Positions 1-6,472 of a stretch of DNA of 6,502 bases are shown here, piece by piece. The notes beneath the pieces are model-generated. The model was given only the letters and a program-made list of their open reading frames with translations. It made no database searches and had not been told where the DNA came from. Position numbers and translations under genes: made by a program. The DNA comes from Gammaproteobacteria bacterium (lineage in GTDB: Bacteria; Pseudomonadota; Gammaproteobacteria; Steroidobacterales; GCA-2729495): the NCBI GenBank assembly GCA_030429685.1, contig JAUIEY010000111.1, positions 1 to 6,502 on the forward strand, given 5' to 3'. Position 1 is the first letter of the stretch; every line of letters begins with the position of its first letter.

Positions 1-2027
1 TGCACGTACTCGGCGACCGTTTCGATTCCCATGACGCGGGCAATCTCGGCGATGGCTGCCACCATGGAACGGGATACGTCATTTTCACAAATATCCCGGA
101 CAAAACTGCCGTCAATCTTCAGCTTGTCGACTTCAAACATTTTCAGGTAGGCAAACGAACTCAGGCCGGTGCCGAAGTCATCCAGGGAAAACTGACAGCC
201 AAGTTCGCGCAACTCGGAAATAAAGGTCTGGGCTTTTTTCAGATTGCCGACAGCCACTGTCTCGGTAATTTCCAGGCACAGACGGCCTGGATCCAGACCC
301 GTGCGCGACAGCTCGTCCTTGATGTATTCCAGAAATTTTTCCGAGCCGATGCTTTGACCGGACAGATTGATGGCAAAGCGTATCGGCCGGCCACGACCGT
401 CCTGCAATTCATCGGTCAGGGTCTCGACTGCCTTGTTTACCACCCACCGATCGAGTTCCTGCATTAGCTGATAACGCTCAGCGGCGCCCATGAACTCGGA
501 CGGCGGCACCGGTTCGCCGGCAGTATTGAGCATTCGCACCAGCAGCTCGTGGTAAGCCACATTTTGCTCCCCGGCTAGGTAGGTGATGGGCTGCGCGAAC
601 AGTATCAGGCGGCCGCCTTCAATGGCGCTGCGGATAGAACCGACCTGGTTCAGGTCATCCATGCGCCGAATGATGCTTTGGTCGGCACTTTCGTAGACTT
701 CAACGCGGCCGCGACCGCGGTCCTTGGCGGCCTGGCACGCGATCTGCGCCGGTACCAGCACGCTGCTGGCGGCGCCGCCTTCCTGACAGAGCGGCGCCAC
801 GCCGATACTTGCGGAAGGCCGGAAGCTCTGGCCTTCGGCTCTAAACTCCAGCCCGTGCAGACGCTGGCAGATATCTGCACCCAACTCGCTGGCTTTGTCC
901 AGCGGCGTATCGATTAACAAGGCGGCAAAGCTGTCGCTGGTCACCCGCGTCAGCGGCTGTCCGGGCAGAACGTCGCGCAGAATTTTGCTTAGGTCACGCA
1001 GGGCTCGGTCGCCGGCTTCGCGACCCAGCGTATCGTTCAGGATGTGCAGCTGGTCCATGTCCAGATACATGACGGCATACTCGCCATTGGCGTCATGTTG
1101 CGCCCGTTCCAGCGCGTGCTCGAAACTCGGCCACGCCATCAGGCCGGTAACCGGATCGAACGAACGTTCCAGCAGGTTTTCTATGGTCGATGTGACAAAC
1201 CCGGCAATCGCGGTGGAGCGGTCGCCCAGCTTCGCCATGTCGGCCGGCCGCGACAGAACCAGCACTCCGGCCAGGGTCTTGCCTTCCTCAAGTATCGGCC
1301 AGCTGCGGGCGCGCTCGCGCGGATCTGGCGCGGGACGGTTCTGCAACGCTTCCGCGACGTTACCGTCGGCCGCATCAATCAGGTCCATCAGGCTGTCGTG
1401 GAGCAGTTCGGCGTCAGTGAACCCAACCGGATTTTCGCCCGCGGCAAGTTGCAGATCATGCACTGGTGAATAGACCACTGCGCCGTCCAGCACCAATTGC
1501 TGCACGGTCTGTTCCAGAATGCTCTGCAGGGCCGGCTCGCATTCTTCATTGGAGCGGGCAATCGCGCCGATGTGACGCAGGAATTCATGTTCGCTGTCGT
1601 GGTCGCTGATTCTGCGATTGGCATCAAGCAGGTGGACGCGCAAACTGAGTTCGCGCTCCATACTGCGCCGGGCTGGTTTGAGCAGGTTGGCGCAGAATTT
1701 ATGCGGCATGGTGCCGGCATCGCGATCCACCAGTGCCGTCAATACCCCCAGCGTCCGGCCCTTGTCACTGACCAGCCGGACCAGATAGGCAATGCAGTCG
1801 CGCAGGGGGATGCGGGCAGCGTCACCGGGCAAGTCGCCGTGCCGCAGAATCCGGCTGAGGGTTTTATGAAATTCGTCACTCAGCTGGCTGGTGTCGGGTG
1901 CATTGTCATGCCAGAACAGGCGTGAATGACGGTCGTGAAACAGAAATCCCTGTGCCTGCGGCAGCAGCGCGTGCAGAAATGCCGCGTAGTCGCCAAAAAC
2001 CTGTTCTTTTGCTTTGTTTGCAGCCAT
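1..2027 (-). CDS. GAF-like/GGDEF/EAL cyclic-di-GMP phosphodiesterase, C-terminus cut by window edge
   Basis: Cytoplasmic c-di-GMP signalling protein; 675 codons are visible and the frame runs off base 1 with no stop. No membrane segment or signal peptide is seen. Residues 1-120 are unrecognised, possibly PAS-like; 120-150 form a charged helical linker; about 150-285 look GAF-like. A GGDEF domain follows (DPVTGL at 291-296, LDMDQLHILND at 322-332), but its signature is TSDSF at 363-367, so cyclase activity is not expected. The EAL domain starts near 462. It keeps Glu494 (HELL in place of EALL), Asn554 (INLS), Glu586 (LEITET), Asp616-Asp617 (DDFGTG), Lys637 (LKID) and Glu673, the usual metal-binding and catalytic set up to the edge, so it is probably an active phosphodiesterase. 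Roughly the last 60-80 residues are missing. Start: ATG at 2027 has no clear Shine-Dalgarno; an in-frame TTG ten codons upstream is the alternative. Confidence 0.93.
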   Translation of the reverse strand, partial: MAANKAKEQVFGDYAAFLHALLPQAQGFLFHDRHSRLFWHDNAPDTSQLSDEFHKTLSRILRHGDLPGDAARIPLRDCIAYLVRLVSDKGRTLGVLTALVDRDAGTMPHKFCANLLKPARRSMERELSLRVHLLDANRRISDHDSEHEFLRHIGAIARSNEECEPALQSILEQTVQQLVLDGAVVYSPVHDLQLAAGENPVGFTDAELLHDSLMDLIDAADGNVAEALQNRPAPDPRERARSWPILEEGKTLAGVLVLSRPADMAKLGDRSTAIAGFVTSTIENLLERSFDPVTGLMAWPSFEHALERAQHDANGEYAVMYLDMDQLHILNDTLGREAGDRALRDLSKILRDVLPGQPLTRVTSDSFAALLIDTPLDKASELGADICQRLHGLEFRAEGQSFRPSASIGVAPLCQEGGAASSVLVPAQIACQAAKDRGRGRVEVYESADQSIIRRMDDLNQVGSIRSAIEGGRLILFAQPITYLAGEQNVAYHELLVRMLNTAGEPVPPSEFMGAAERYQLMQELDRWVVNKAVETLTDELQDGRGRPIRFAINLSGQSIGSEKFLEYIKDELSRTGLDPGRLCLEITETVAVGNLKKAQTFISELRELGCQFSLDDFGTGLSSFAYLKMFEVDKLKIDGSFVRDICENDVSRSMVAAIAEIARVMGIETVAEYV

Positions 2028-2095
2028 GAAGCCGGAAATCCGCTGGGTCAACAGGGATTATGGAGAGTGCGCCGGCCAAGGGGTGTGACGGCCCT

Positions 2096-2124
2096 CGCAG
2101 TTCACGCCCCGCGAGCGAACTGCG
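2096..2124. repeat. Perfect 8-bp inverted repeat between esterase and GGDEF/EAL genes
   Basis: CGCAGTTC at 2096-2103 and GAACTGCG at 2117-2124 are exact reverse complements separated by 13 nt. The loop (GCGAG at 2111-2115) could also pair with the left flank (CTCGC at 2094-2098), giving two competing folds. A palindromic GCGGCCGC follows directly at 2125-2132. The repeat begins 33 nt past the esterase stop, reading along the minus strand. No U-run follows on either strand, so it is not a standard intrinsic terminator. It could be a Rho-associated 3' hairpin or a dyad operator for the downstream gene. A CATAAT -10-like hexamer on the minus strand (2057-2062) lacks a convincing -35. Confidence 0.5.
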
Positions 2125-2156
2125 GCGGCCGCGACGATTTAACGTAATACCGTGGC

Positions 2157-3260
2157 TCAGGCGCGGAGAGCTTTGACCAGAAAGGGCAGGCTGATATCAA
2201 TGCGGCCATCAATACCGGAATGCGTGCCGTCAAATTCCTCGTAACGGTGCGGGATGCCACGACCCTGCATGGCCAGCGCCAGTTGCCGCGAGCCGTACTG
2301 GATGTGGTACTGATCGCGCCAGCCGCAGTCCATATAGACACCGCGCAGCTTGTTAAGGTTATTGCCAAAGCGCTTCAGCAACTGCAGCGGGTCGTGTCGC
2401 AGCCAGTTGCGCCAGCGTTGTGGCAACAACTCGCCGGTGTCCAGGTTGAAGGGCACGCGAAAGCCGTTCGGTGCATCCGGGTCGGGATCATAACTTGCCG
2501 CCATGCCAAGGTTCATGAGGCAGTGCATTTCCTGATGATTGAGCCGCTCGCGTTTCCAGGCGTATTGCAGAAATGCAGCGATGCGGCCGTCATCCATGCC
2601 GTCATCGCGATGTCCGGACGGCAACTGCCATTCGCCGGCGCGCTGTTTGTCATCGCGAAAGCGCGCCAGCAGGGTCAGCGTGTTGGGCCAGTCGGACCGG
2701 TAAATAAAATCGAAATAGGCATCGCCGGAGTGATTGGCAATTGCTCCCCAATAGCGGCTATAACGCATGCCGTGAACCATCGCGCCGTAGCCGCCGGACG
2801 ATTTGCCGAAGCAGCCACGATGCTCACGGGCAGCGAGGGTACGAAACTCCCGGTCGATAAACGGTATGAGTTCCCGCGTCAGGTAGTCAGCATAGGGGCC
2901 GATAGCGCTGGAATTGATGTACTGATTGCCGCCGAGGGCGGTAAAACAATCCGGAAACACGATGATGCAGCCGGTCATCTTGTGCTGATGTACTAACCGT
3001 GCGGCACGTTCCGGTACGTTCTCATGGAAACCCTGCCAGTTTGTGTGCGACAGACCGGAACCGGTGTAGCCGGCAAGATCGAACAACACCGGGTAGCGCT
3101 TGCCACGATTATGCCCGCGACCCTCATTGTAGCCGGGCGGCAGCCAGACATGAAAGCGCCGCAGGGCAGGATCACCCAGCGGGTTGTCGGCCAGCAGCGC
3201 GGAGGCGTATTCCACCTCAACCGTGGTACCGGACTTACCGTCAAAGCGTTTAATCGCCAT
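2157..3260 (-). CDS. Alpha/beta-hydrolase esterase, Esterase D / PF00756 type
   Basis: Serine hydrolase of 367 residues, cytoplasmic (no signal peptide), expected to cleave a carboxylic or thio-ester. The nucleophile elbow is G-K-S-S-G at 152-156 (Ser154), followed by GYGAM as in feruloyl- and enterochelin-esterase-like members. The acid is probably Asp316 (CGWRDQY), with Asp311 as an alternative, and the base is His347 (FDGTHSG). The strand RYPVLFDLAGYTGSG (55-69) probably supplies the oxyanion region. The family is usually about 250-300 residues; the extra length lies between the nucleophile and the acid, about 185-300, and may form a lid. ATG at 3260 lies 11 nt after the SDR stop with AGG just upstream, so it is probably co-transcribed and last in the operon. 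The substrate is unknown; the UbiD neighbour makes an ester of an aromatic or other carboxylic acid plausible (inference). Confidence 0.87.
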   Translation of the reverse strand: MAIKRFDGKSGTTVEVEYASALLADNPLGDPALRRFHVWLPPGYNEGRGHNRGKRYPVLFDLAGYTGSGLSHTNWQGFHENVPERAARLVHQHKMTGCIIVFPDCFTALGGNQYINSSAIGPYADYLTRELIPFIDREFRTLAAREHRGCFGKSSGGYGAMVHGMRYSRYWGAIANHSGDAYFDFIYRSDWPNTLTLLARFRDDKQRAGEWQLPSGHRDDGMDDGRIAAFLQYAWKRERLNHQEMHCLMNLGMAASYDPDPDAPNGFRVPFNLDTGELLPQRWRNWLRHDPLQLLKRFGNNLNKLRGVYMDCGWRDQYHIQYGSRQLALAMQGRGIPHRYEEFDGTHSGIDGRIDISLPFLVKALRA

Positions 3261-3271
3261 GGGCTTGCCTG

Positions 3272-4150
3272 TTATTCCAGCAGACTTTGCCCATCCAGGG
3301 TCGCGTTCGGATCCCGGAATGCAAAGCCGGCAGCTTTTATTTTGCGGTTGGCAAGACTCTTGGGACCACTGCCCGGCGCGACCCAGTTGATCGGCTCCAC
3401 CCCGGCAGCGTCGGTAATTTTCTTGTAGAAACTGTTCTTGGTCTCGCTGACATCGTTGATCAGGTTGTAAATACCGGACAGTTCGTTGTCGATGGCAAAC
3501 TCCAGGGCCCTTACCACATCATCGCGATGCACGATGGCAGCAGGCGCCTGGCCGTCAAACGGCACGCTCTGACCGGCCATCGGCAGTGTCTGGGCGGCCA
3601 GACCGCGCGGCACGAAACCCACCTGGGGGCCGTAGATGGTGCCGGTGCGATACACGCAGACCCGGCGCTGCGGCGACGCAATGCCAAACAGCAGGTTCTC
3701 GGTGTCGATGTAAACCTGGGCAAACGGCGACGCGGGCGTGGCCGGCGTGTCTTCGTCCACATCATCCACACCACCGGCATTGCCGTATGCGCTCCAGGAA
3801 CCGGTAAAAATAATCTGCCGTACGCTCGGTGCGCTGTCGATCACCTCGACCAGCGATTCCGCGGTACCGACATAAGCGTCGTGATAGAGATCGAGATCCA
3901 TTACGTACTCGCCGTCACGCTCCACCATGCCGCCGGCCATGGTCAGCAATACCACGTCCTGACCGGCAATGAGTTCGCGCATGCGCTCGCGGTCACTGCC
4001 TGTCATGACAATCACCCGGTCCGCGAGGCTGCCGAGTTCAGCGGCACGGTCGGCGCGGGTGGTGGTGACACTGATGCGGTGGCCTTTATGCCGCAGGTAC
4101 TGCAGGGCAGCGAGCCCGGTATAGGCGGCTCCGACAATAGCAATGTTCAT
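3272..4150 (-). CDS. NAD(P)-dependent epimerase/dehydratase-like atypical SDR
   Basis: Protein of 292 residues with an N-terminal Rossmann fold (MNIAIVGAAYTGLAAL; a variant of the glycine-rich dinucleotide loop) and the extended-SDR landmarks: FTGSWSAYG (115-123), VDEDTPATPASPF (131-143), YRTGTIYGP (167-175) and IVHRDDVVRAL (206-216). In canonical extended SDRs the segment SPYxxxKxxxE holds the catalytic Tyr and Lys. Here it reads SPFAQVYIDTE (141-151), so Tyr becomes Phe143 and Lys becomes Tyr147, while the Ser region (Ser118/Ser120) remains. This resembles atypical SDRs of the YeeZ kind, which bind a dinucleotide but lack the standard proton relay. The role may be redox, epimerase-like or NAD(P)-sensing; I cannot tell which. 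It sits between the RCCR-like gene (36 nt) and the esterase (11 nt). AGAG lies 7 nt before the ATG. Confidence 0.86.
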   Translation of the reverse strand: MNIAIVGAAYTGLAALQYLRHKGHRISVTTTRADRAAELGSLADRVIVMTGSDRERMRELIAGQDVVLLTMAGGMVERDGEYVMDLDLYHDAYVGTAESLVEVIDSAPSVRQIIFTGSWSAYGNAGGVDDVDEDTPATPASPFAQVYIDTENLLFGIASPQRRVCVYRTGTIYGPQVGFVPRGLAAQTLPMAGQSVPFDGQAPAAIVHRDDVVRALEFAIDNELSGIYNLINDVSETKNSFYKKITDAAGVEPINWVAPGSGPKSLANRKIKAAGFAFRDPNATLDGQSLLE

Positions 4151-4157
4151 ATTAAAA

Positions 4158-4161
4158 CTCT
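4158..4161 (-). promoter_or_regulatory. Ribosome binding site of the SDR gene
   Basis: AGAG on the minus strand, 7 nt before the ATG at 4150. It is a short Shine-Dalgarno match that supports this start. It lies in a 36-nt spacer (4151-4186) that is only about 19% GC, in strong contrast to its surroundings; an open AT-rich leader would help initiation. A TTGATA / TATAGA pair is present there, but its 20-nt spacing is too long for a convincing promoter. Confidence 0.45.
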
Positions 4162-4186
4162 ATAAATCAATAATTAATGGAAGCTA

Positions 4187-4960
4187 TCAAGAATTGTTCT
4201 GAGAGGTGGTACGGAGCGGTGTGCGCAGCAGGTTTTTTATCATCCGACCCCGGGCCTCGCCGACCACTTTGTAGACGCCATGCCAGGCGCGCGGATCCAG
4301 CTCATCGGCGAAAAACAGTTGCAGATAGCGCTCGTCACGCCCGGCACAATCCACACCGGGGGGCGCGGCCCAGTCATCTGCCGTGGCGAGCGTCAGATAG
4401 TGACTGACGTAGGCGCGCAGTTGCGGCTCGAGACGCTCCAGTTCCGCCCGGTCGGAGCGTCCGCTGGCGATACCCCATGGCGACATGTAGACGGCCAGTG
4501 CCGGGTTGGCGGGTGCCCGCGAGCAGGAATTGGCCGGATCGCTGATTGCCTGCCCGTACGGACGGCGCAGGCCGCCGTAGACCCGGGTAAACCATTCCGG
4601 GTATTCCACCGCATCCAGGCGCGGCATCAGGTCGACGTTGTAAACACAGCCGTCGGGCGGAAACTGCACCACCTGCAGGTGCAGATGCGGCATGCAGGTG
4701 TCGCTGCGGCCGAACACAAACAGCAGTTGCGTTTCCACCGGACCGGCAATCAGCCGCATGTGCACCATGCGGTCCAGCGGCGAGGCATTGCCGGCCTGCC
4801 AGACCCGCACGTAACCGGCGCTTTGTCCCGGGTCATCACTAAGCGTCAGCGGCAGCCATGGACCCTGGTCGGCGCTGTGTTGCTCGCTCCACTCGGCCGC
4901 CGCGAGGATGTCACTGATCACCCCGGCAACAAACTGCAGCGAAAAAGGCTGGTCGCTCAT
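4187..4960 (-). CDS. Red chlorophyll catabolite reductase / ferredoxin-dependent bilin reductase-like protein
   Basis: Soluble protein of 257 residues. From recalled family sequences (no search run), residues 90-116 (MPHLHLQ to VDLMPRLD) line up without gaps with plant RCCR (APNF..E to LDLPPRKD). EYPEWFTRVY (119-128) matches the HPDYLKxYY segment, MSPWG (159-163) the VSPSLF segment, and RDERYLQLFFADELD (208-222) the RDKSF to DDLD helix; GEARGRMIKNLL closes the fold. Residues 75-113 also align without gaps to Synechocystis PcyA, but PcyA Glu76, His88 and Asp105 become Arg69, Leu79 and Gln96. Asp209, and Asp222 near PcyA Asp220, remain. These families reduce open-chain tetrapyrroles using ferredoxin. 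Here the activity is uncertain: it may have a different substrate, or bind a tetrapyrrole without reducing it. The ATG at 4960 overlaps the decarboxylase stop (ATGA). An in-frame ATG at 5050 would add 30 low-complexity residues inside the neighbour and was not used. Confidence 0.72.
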   Translation of the reverse strand: MSDQPFSLQFVAGVISDILAAAEWSEQHSADQGPWLPLTLSDDPGQSAGYVRVWQAGNASPLDRMVHMRLIAGPVETQLLFVFGRSDTCMPHLHLQVVQFPPDGCVYNVDLMPRLDAVEYPEWFTRVYGGLRRPYGQAISDPANSCSRAPANPALAVYMSPWGIASGRSDRAELERLEPQLRAYVSHYLTLATADDWAAPPGVDCAGRDERYLQLFFADELDPRAWHGVYKVVGEARGRMIKNLLRTPLRTTSQNNS

Positions 4961-6459
4961 GCGCGAAAATACTCTTGCCAGCGCGACTCGACCAGATCGA
5001 AAACCTCGGGACTGAGTTGCTCCAGCAGCACCCGCGACACCTCCGGCCACTGCTCAGGACCGCCTTCCTCGGGATACTGACGGGTCGCATCGAGAATCAT
5101 CTTGCTGGTGACCCAGCGTTTCGGCTGACTAGGGTCCAGCGGGAAGCCCTTGGTACTGGCAATGGTTTCCGCGGCCGGGTGCGGCTGCCAGCGCGTGCCG
5201 AGCGCATGGAACACCTGGGTGAAGTTGTGAATATCGATATCGCCGTCCACCACAATTATGGTCTTGGCAAATATGTCCTGCTCGGCAATTATCCGGCCAG
5301 CGGCAAGGCCTTCGCCCGCGGCTGTTTTATTGATACTGACCAGTGTGACGCCGGTGGTCTCAATGGGGCGGTATACGTCCACCAGCCCCGGAATCTGCGC
5401 CCGATAGCGCGCCTTATCGGTTACGTTTTGCGGCAGCATCAGGGTGAGCTTGGTTATGCCGGCGAAAGAATTAACAATCAGTGGCCGGTCGCGGAATGTG
5501 ACTGCCTTGACCTGCATGAAAAAGTTTTCGGGTTTTTCCAGGCCCATGTAGCCATAAACTTCGCCGTACGGGCCTTCGGCTTCCATACGATCAACCGGAA
5601 TTTCACCTTCGATAATTATTTCCGCCTGGGCCGGCACCAGTACATCGTGGCTTTCGCACTTTACCAGCTGTACGGGCTTGCGTCGCAGTCCGCCCGCTAC
5701 GTCAAGTTCGTCTTCGCCCAGCCGGGTAATTTTTGAGGTGCCAACCGCAAAAGTGATCGGGTCGGCGCCGACGACCGCGGCCGCGGCTATGGTCTTGCGC
5801 CCGGCTTTGCGAGCGCGATCAATAAACTGCCAGGCGTGCTGACCGACTTCGGCGTTCACGCCGATTTTGTCCGCGCCTTTGAGCTGACAGCGGTAGGTGC
5901 CTACGTTGCGACCCAGCTCCGGATCCTCCATGAACACCGAGGCCGCTGTGAGGTAGCGCCCGGCATCGCGTGGATTGGTCTGCAGCCAGGCAAAACGGCG
6001 CAAATCAATCTCGCCGCCGGTATGAATATTCTGTTTGCAGGGTGCATCCGCGGCGCTGACCGTTTGCGGGGCGCGTGTTGGCCAGTTGCCATCACTGGCC
6101 AGCAATTCTTCCAGCAGCGCGGATCCCTGCGCACGTGCTTTGCCCTGGTCGGCGGTATACGGCTCGGCACCGAAAGCCAGTGCCTCGCCGTCCCAGCCGG
6201 GAAATGCATTGCCCAGCACCGGGCCATCCAGCCATGCGCCGTTAATTTTAAGCCGCTCGATCATAAAAGCCGGCGCCTGATGAAACCCTTGTGCTTCTAT
6301 CAGGCGGTAGGCGAAACCGGTCGGCTCAAAGCGGTCGGCATCCATTTCGGCAATGCGCAGCAGGCGGCCGTTGGCTTCCAGTGCCGCAACATAGTCACGC
6401 ATGTTGTCGTAGGGGCCGCAAACATGCGTTGCGCCGGGGTTGGGATGAGTAGCGGTCAC
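4957..6459 (-). CDS. UbiD-family prenylated-FMN-dependent (de)carboxylase
   Basis: Enzyme of 500 residues, the usual UbiD-family length, expected to decarboxylate (or reversibly carboxylate) an aromatic, heteroaromatic or alpha,beta-unsaturated acid using prFMN supplied by a UbiX partner; no UbiX is present here. Visible landmarks: the N-terminal MRDYVAALEANGRLLRI (20-36), NVGTYRCQ (185-192) with Arg190, and AEGPYGEVYGY (294-304) with Glu295 and Glu300. These match the Arg173/Glu277/Glu282 network of fungal Fdc1, with the same 5-residue Glu-Glu spacing. Likely metal ligands are Asn185, His208 and Glu269 (VKCES). VVDGDIDIHNF (403-413) and SKMILDAT (452-459) are typical of the C-terminal half. 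The start is GTG, chosen because AAGGA lies 8 nt upstream. Substrate is not predictable: it could be a hydroxybenzoate-type, pyrrole/furan carboxylate or cinnamate-like acid. The housekeeping ubiquinone UbiD is unlikely, given this operon. Confidence 0.93.
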   Translation of the reverse strand: MTATHPNPGATHVCGPYDNMRDYVAALEANGRLLRIAEMDADRFEPTGFAYRLIEAQGFHQAPAFMIERLKINGAWLDGPVLGNAFPGWDGEALAFGAEPYTADQGKARAQGSALLEELLASDGNWPTRAPQTVSAADAPCKQNIHTGGEIDLRRFAWLQTNPRDAGRYLTAASVFMEDPELGRNVGTYRCQLKGADKIGVNAEVGQHAWQFIDRARKAGRKTIAAAAVVGADPITFAVGTSKITRLGEDELDVAGGLRRKPVQLVKCESHDVLVPAQAEIIIEGEIPVDRMEAEGPYGEVYGYMGLEKPENFFMQVKAVTFRDRPLIVNSFAGITKLTLMLPQNVTDKARYRAQIPGLVDVYRPIETTGVTLVSINKTAAGEGLAAGRIIAEQDIFAKTIIVVDGDIDIHNFTQVFHALGTRWQPHPAAETIASTKGFPLDPSQPKRWVTSKMILDATRQYPEEGGPEQWPEVSRVLLEQLSPEVFDLVESRWQEYFRA

Positions 6460-6467
6460 AGGCAGGT

Positions 6468-6472
6468 TCCTT
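6468..6472 (-). promoter_or_regulatory. Ribosome binding site deciding the GTG start of the UbiD-family gene
   Basis: AAGGA on the minus strand, 8 nt before the GTG at 6459. It overlaps the TAA stop of the preceding gene (TAAGGA), so terminating ribosomes sit directly on this site, which favours coupled translation. It is the strongest Shine-Dalgarno in the window and fixes the start over the internal ATG at codon 20. Confidence 0.75.

Noticed and set aside
709..725. CG-rich palindromic cluster around GCGGCCGCGACCGCGG
   Set aside because: It lies inside the GGDEF coding region and encodes ordinary Arg-Gly-Arg-Gly codons; local GC bias explains it.
895..1925. Plus-strand open frames of 192, 141 and 142 codons antisense to the GGDEF/EAL gene
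   Set aside because: The minus strand carries one unbroken 675-codon frame with GGDEF and EAL landmarks; the plus-strand products are low-complexity Arg/Ser-rich or featureless.
1..2027. Possibility that the GAF-GGDEF-EAL protein is a bacteriophytochrome using a bilin from the nearby reductase-like protein
   Set aside because: The N-terminal part is only about 285 residues, too short for PAS-GAF-PHY, and no phytochrome bilin-pocket motif or N-terminal chromophore cysteine is seen.
2096..2124. Inverted repeat as a Rho-independent terminator
   Set aside because: The 13-nt loop is long and no run of T follows on either strand.
2220..2996. 258-codon plus-strand open frame antisense to the esterase
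   Set aside because: Shadow of the esterase, whose catalytic triad is visible on the other strand.
3287..4165. 292-codon open frame on the plus strand, antisense to the SDR gene
   Set aside because: It mirrors the SDR gene in a GC-rich region, where antisense frames stay open by codon bias. Its translation shows no recognisable motif, whereas the minus-strand product is a clear Rossmann protein.
4957..5050. Longer start (ATG at 5050) for the RCCR-like gene
   Set aside because: The added 30 residues are Gly/Ala/Arg-rich, overlap the end of the UbiD gene by 94 nt and match nothing in the family; the ATGA-coupled ATG at 4960 is more natural.
4280..5736. Two long plus-strand open frames (4280-5080 and 4975-5736) antisense to the RCCR-like and UbiD genes
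   Set aside because: They are rich in His, Gln, Arg and Val without domain structure, have no ribosome binding site, and lie opposite well-supported genes.
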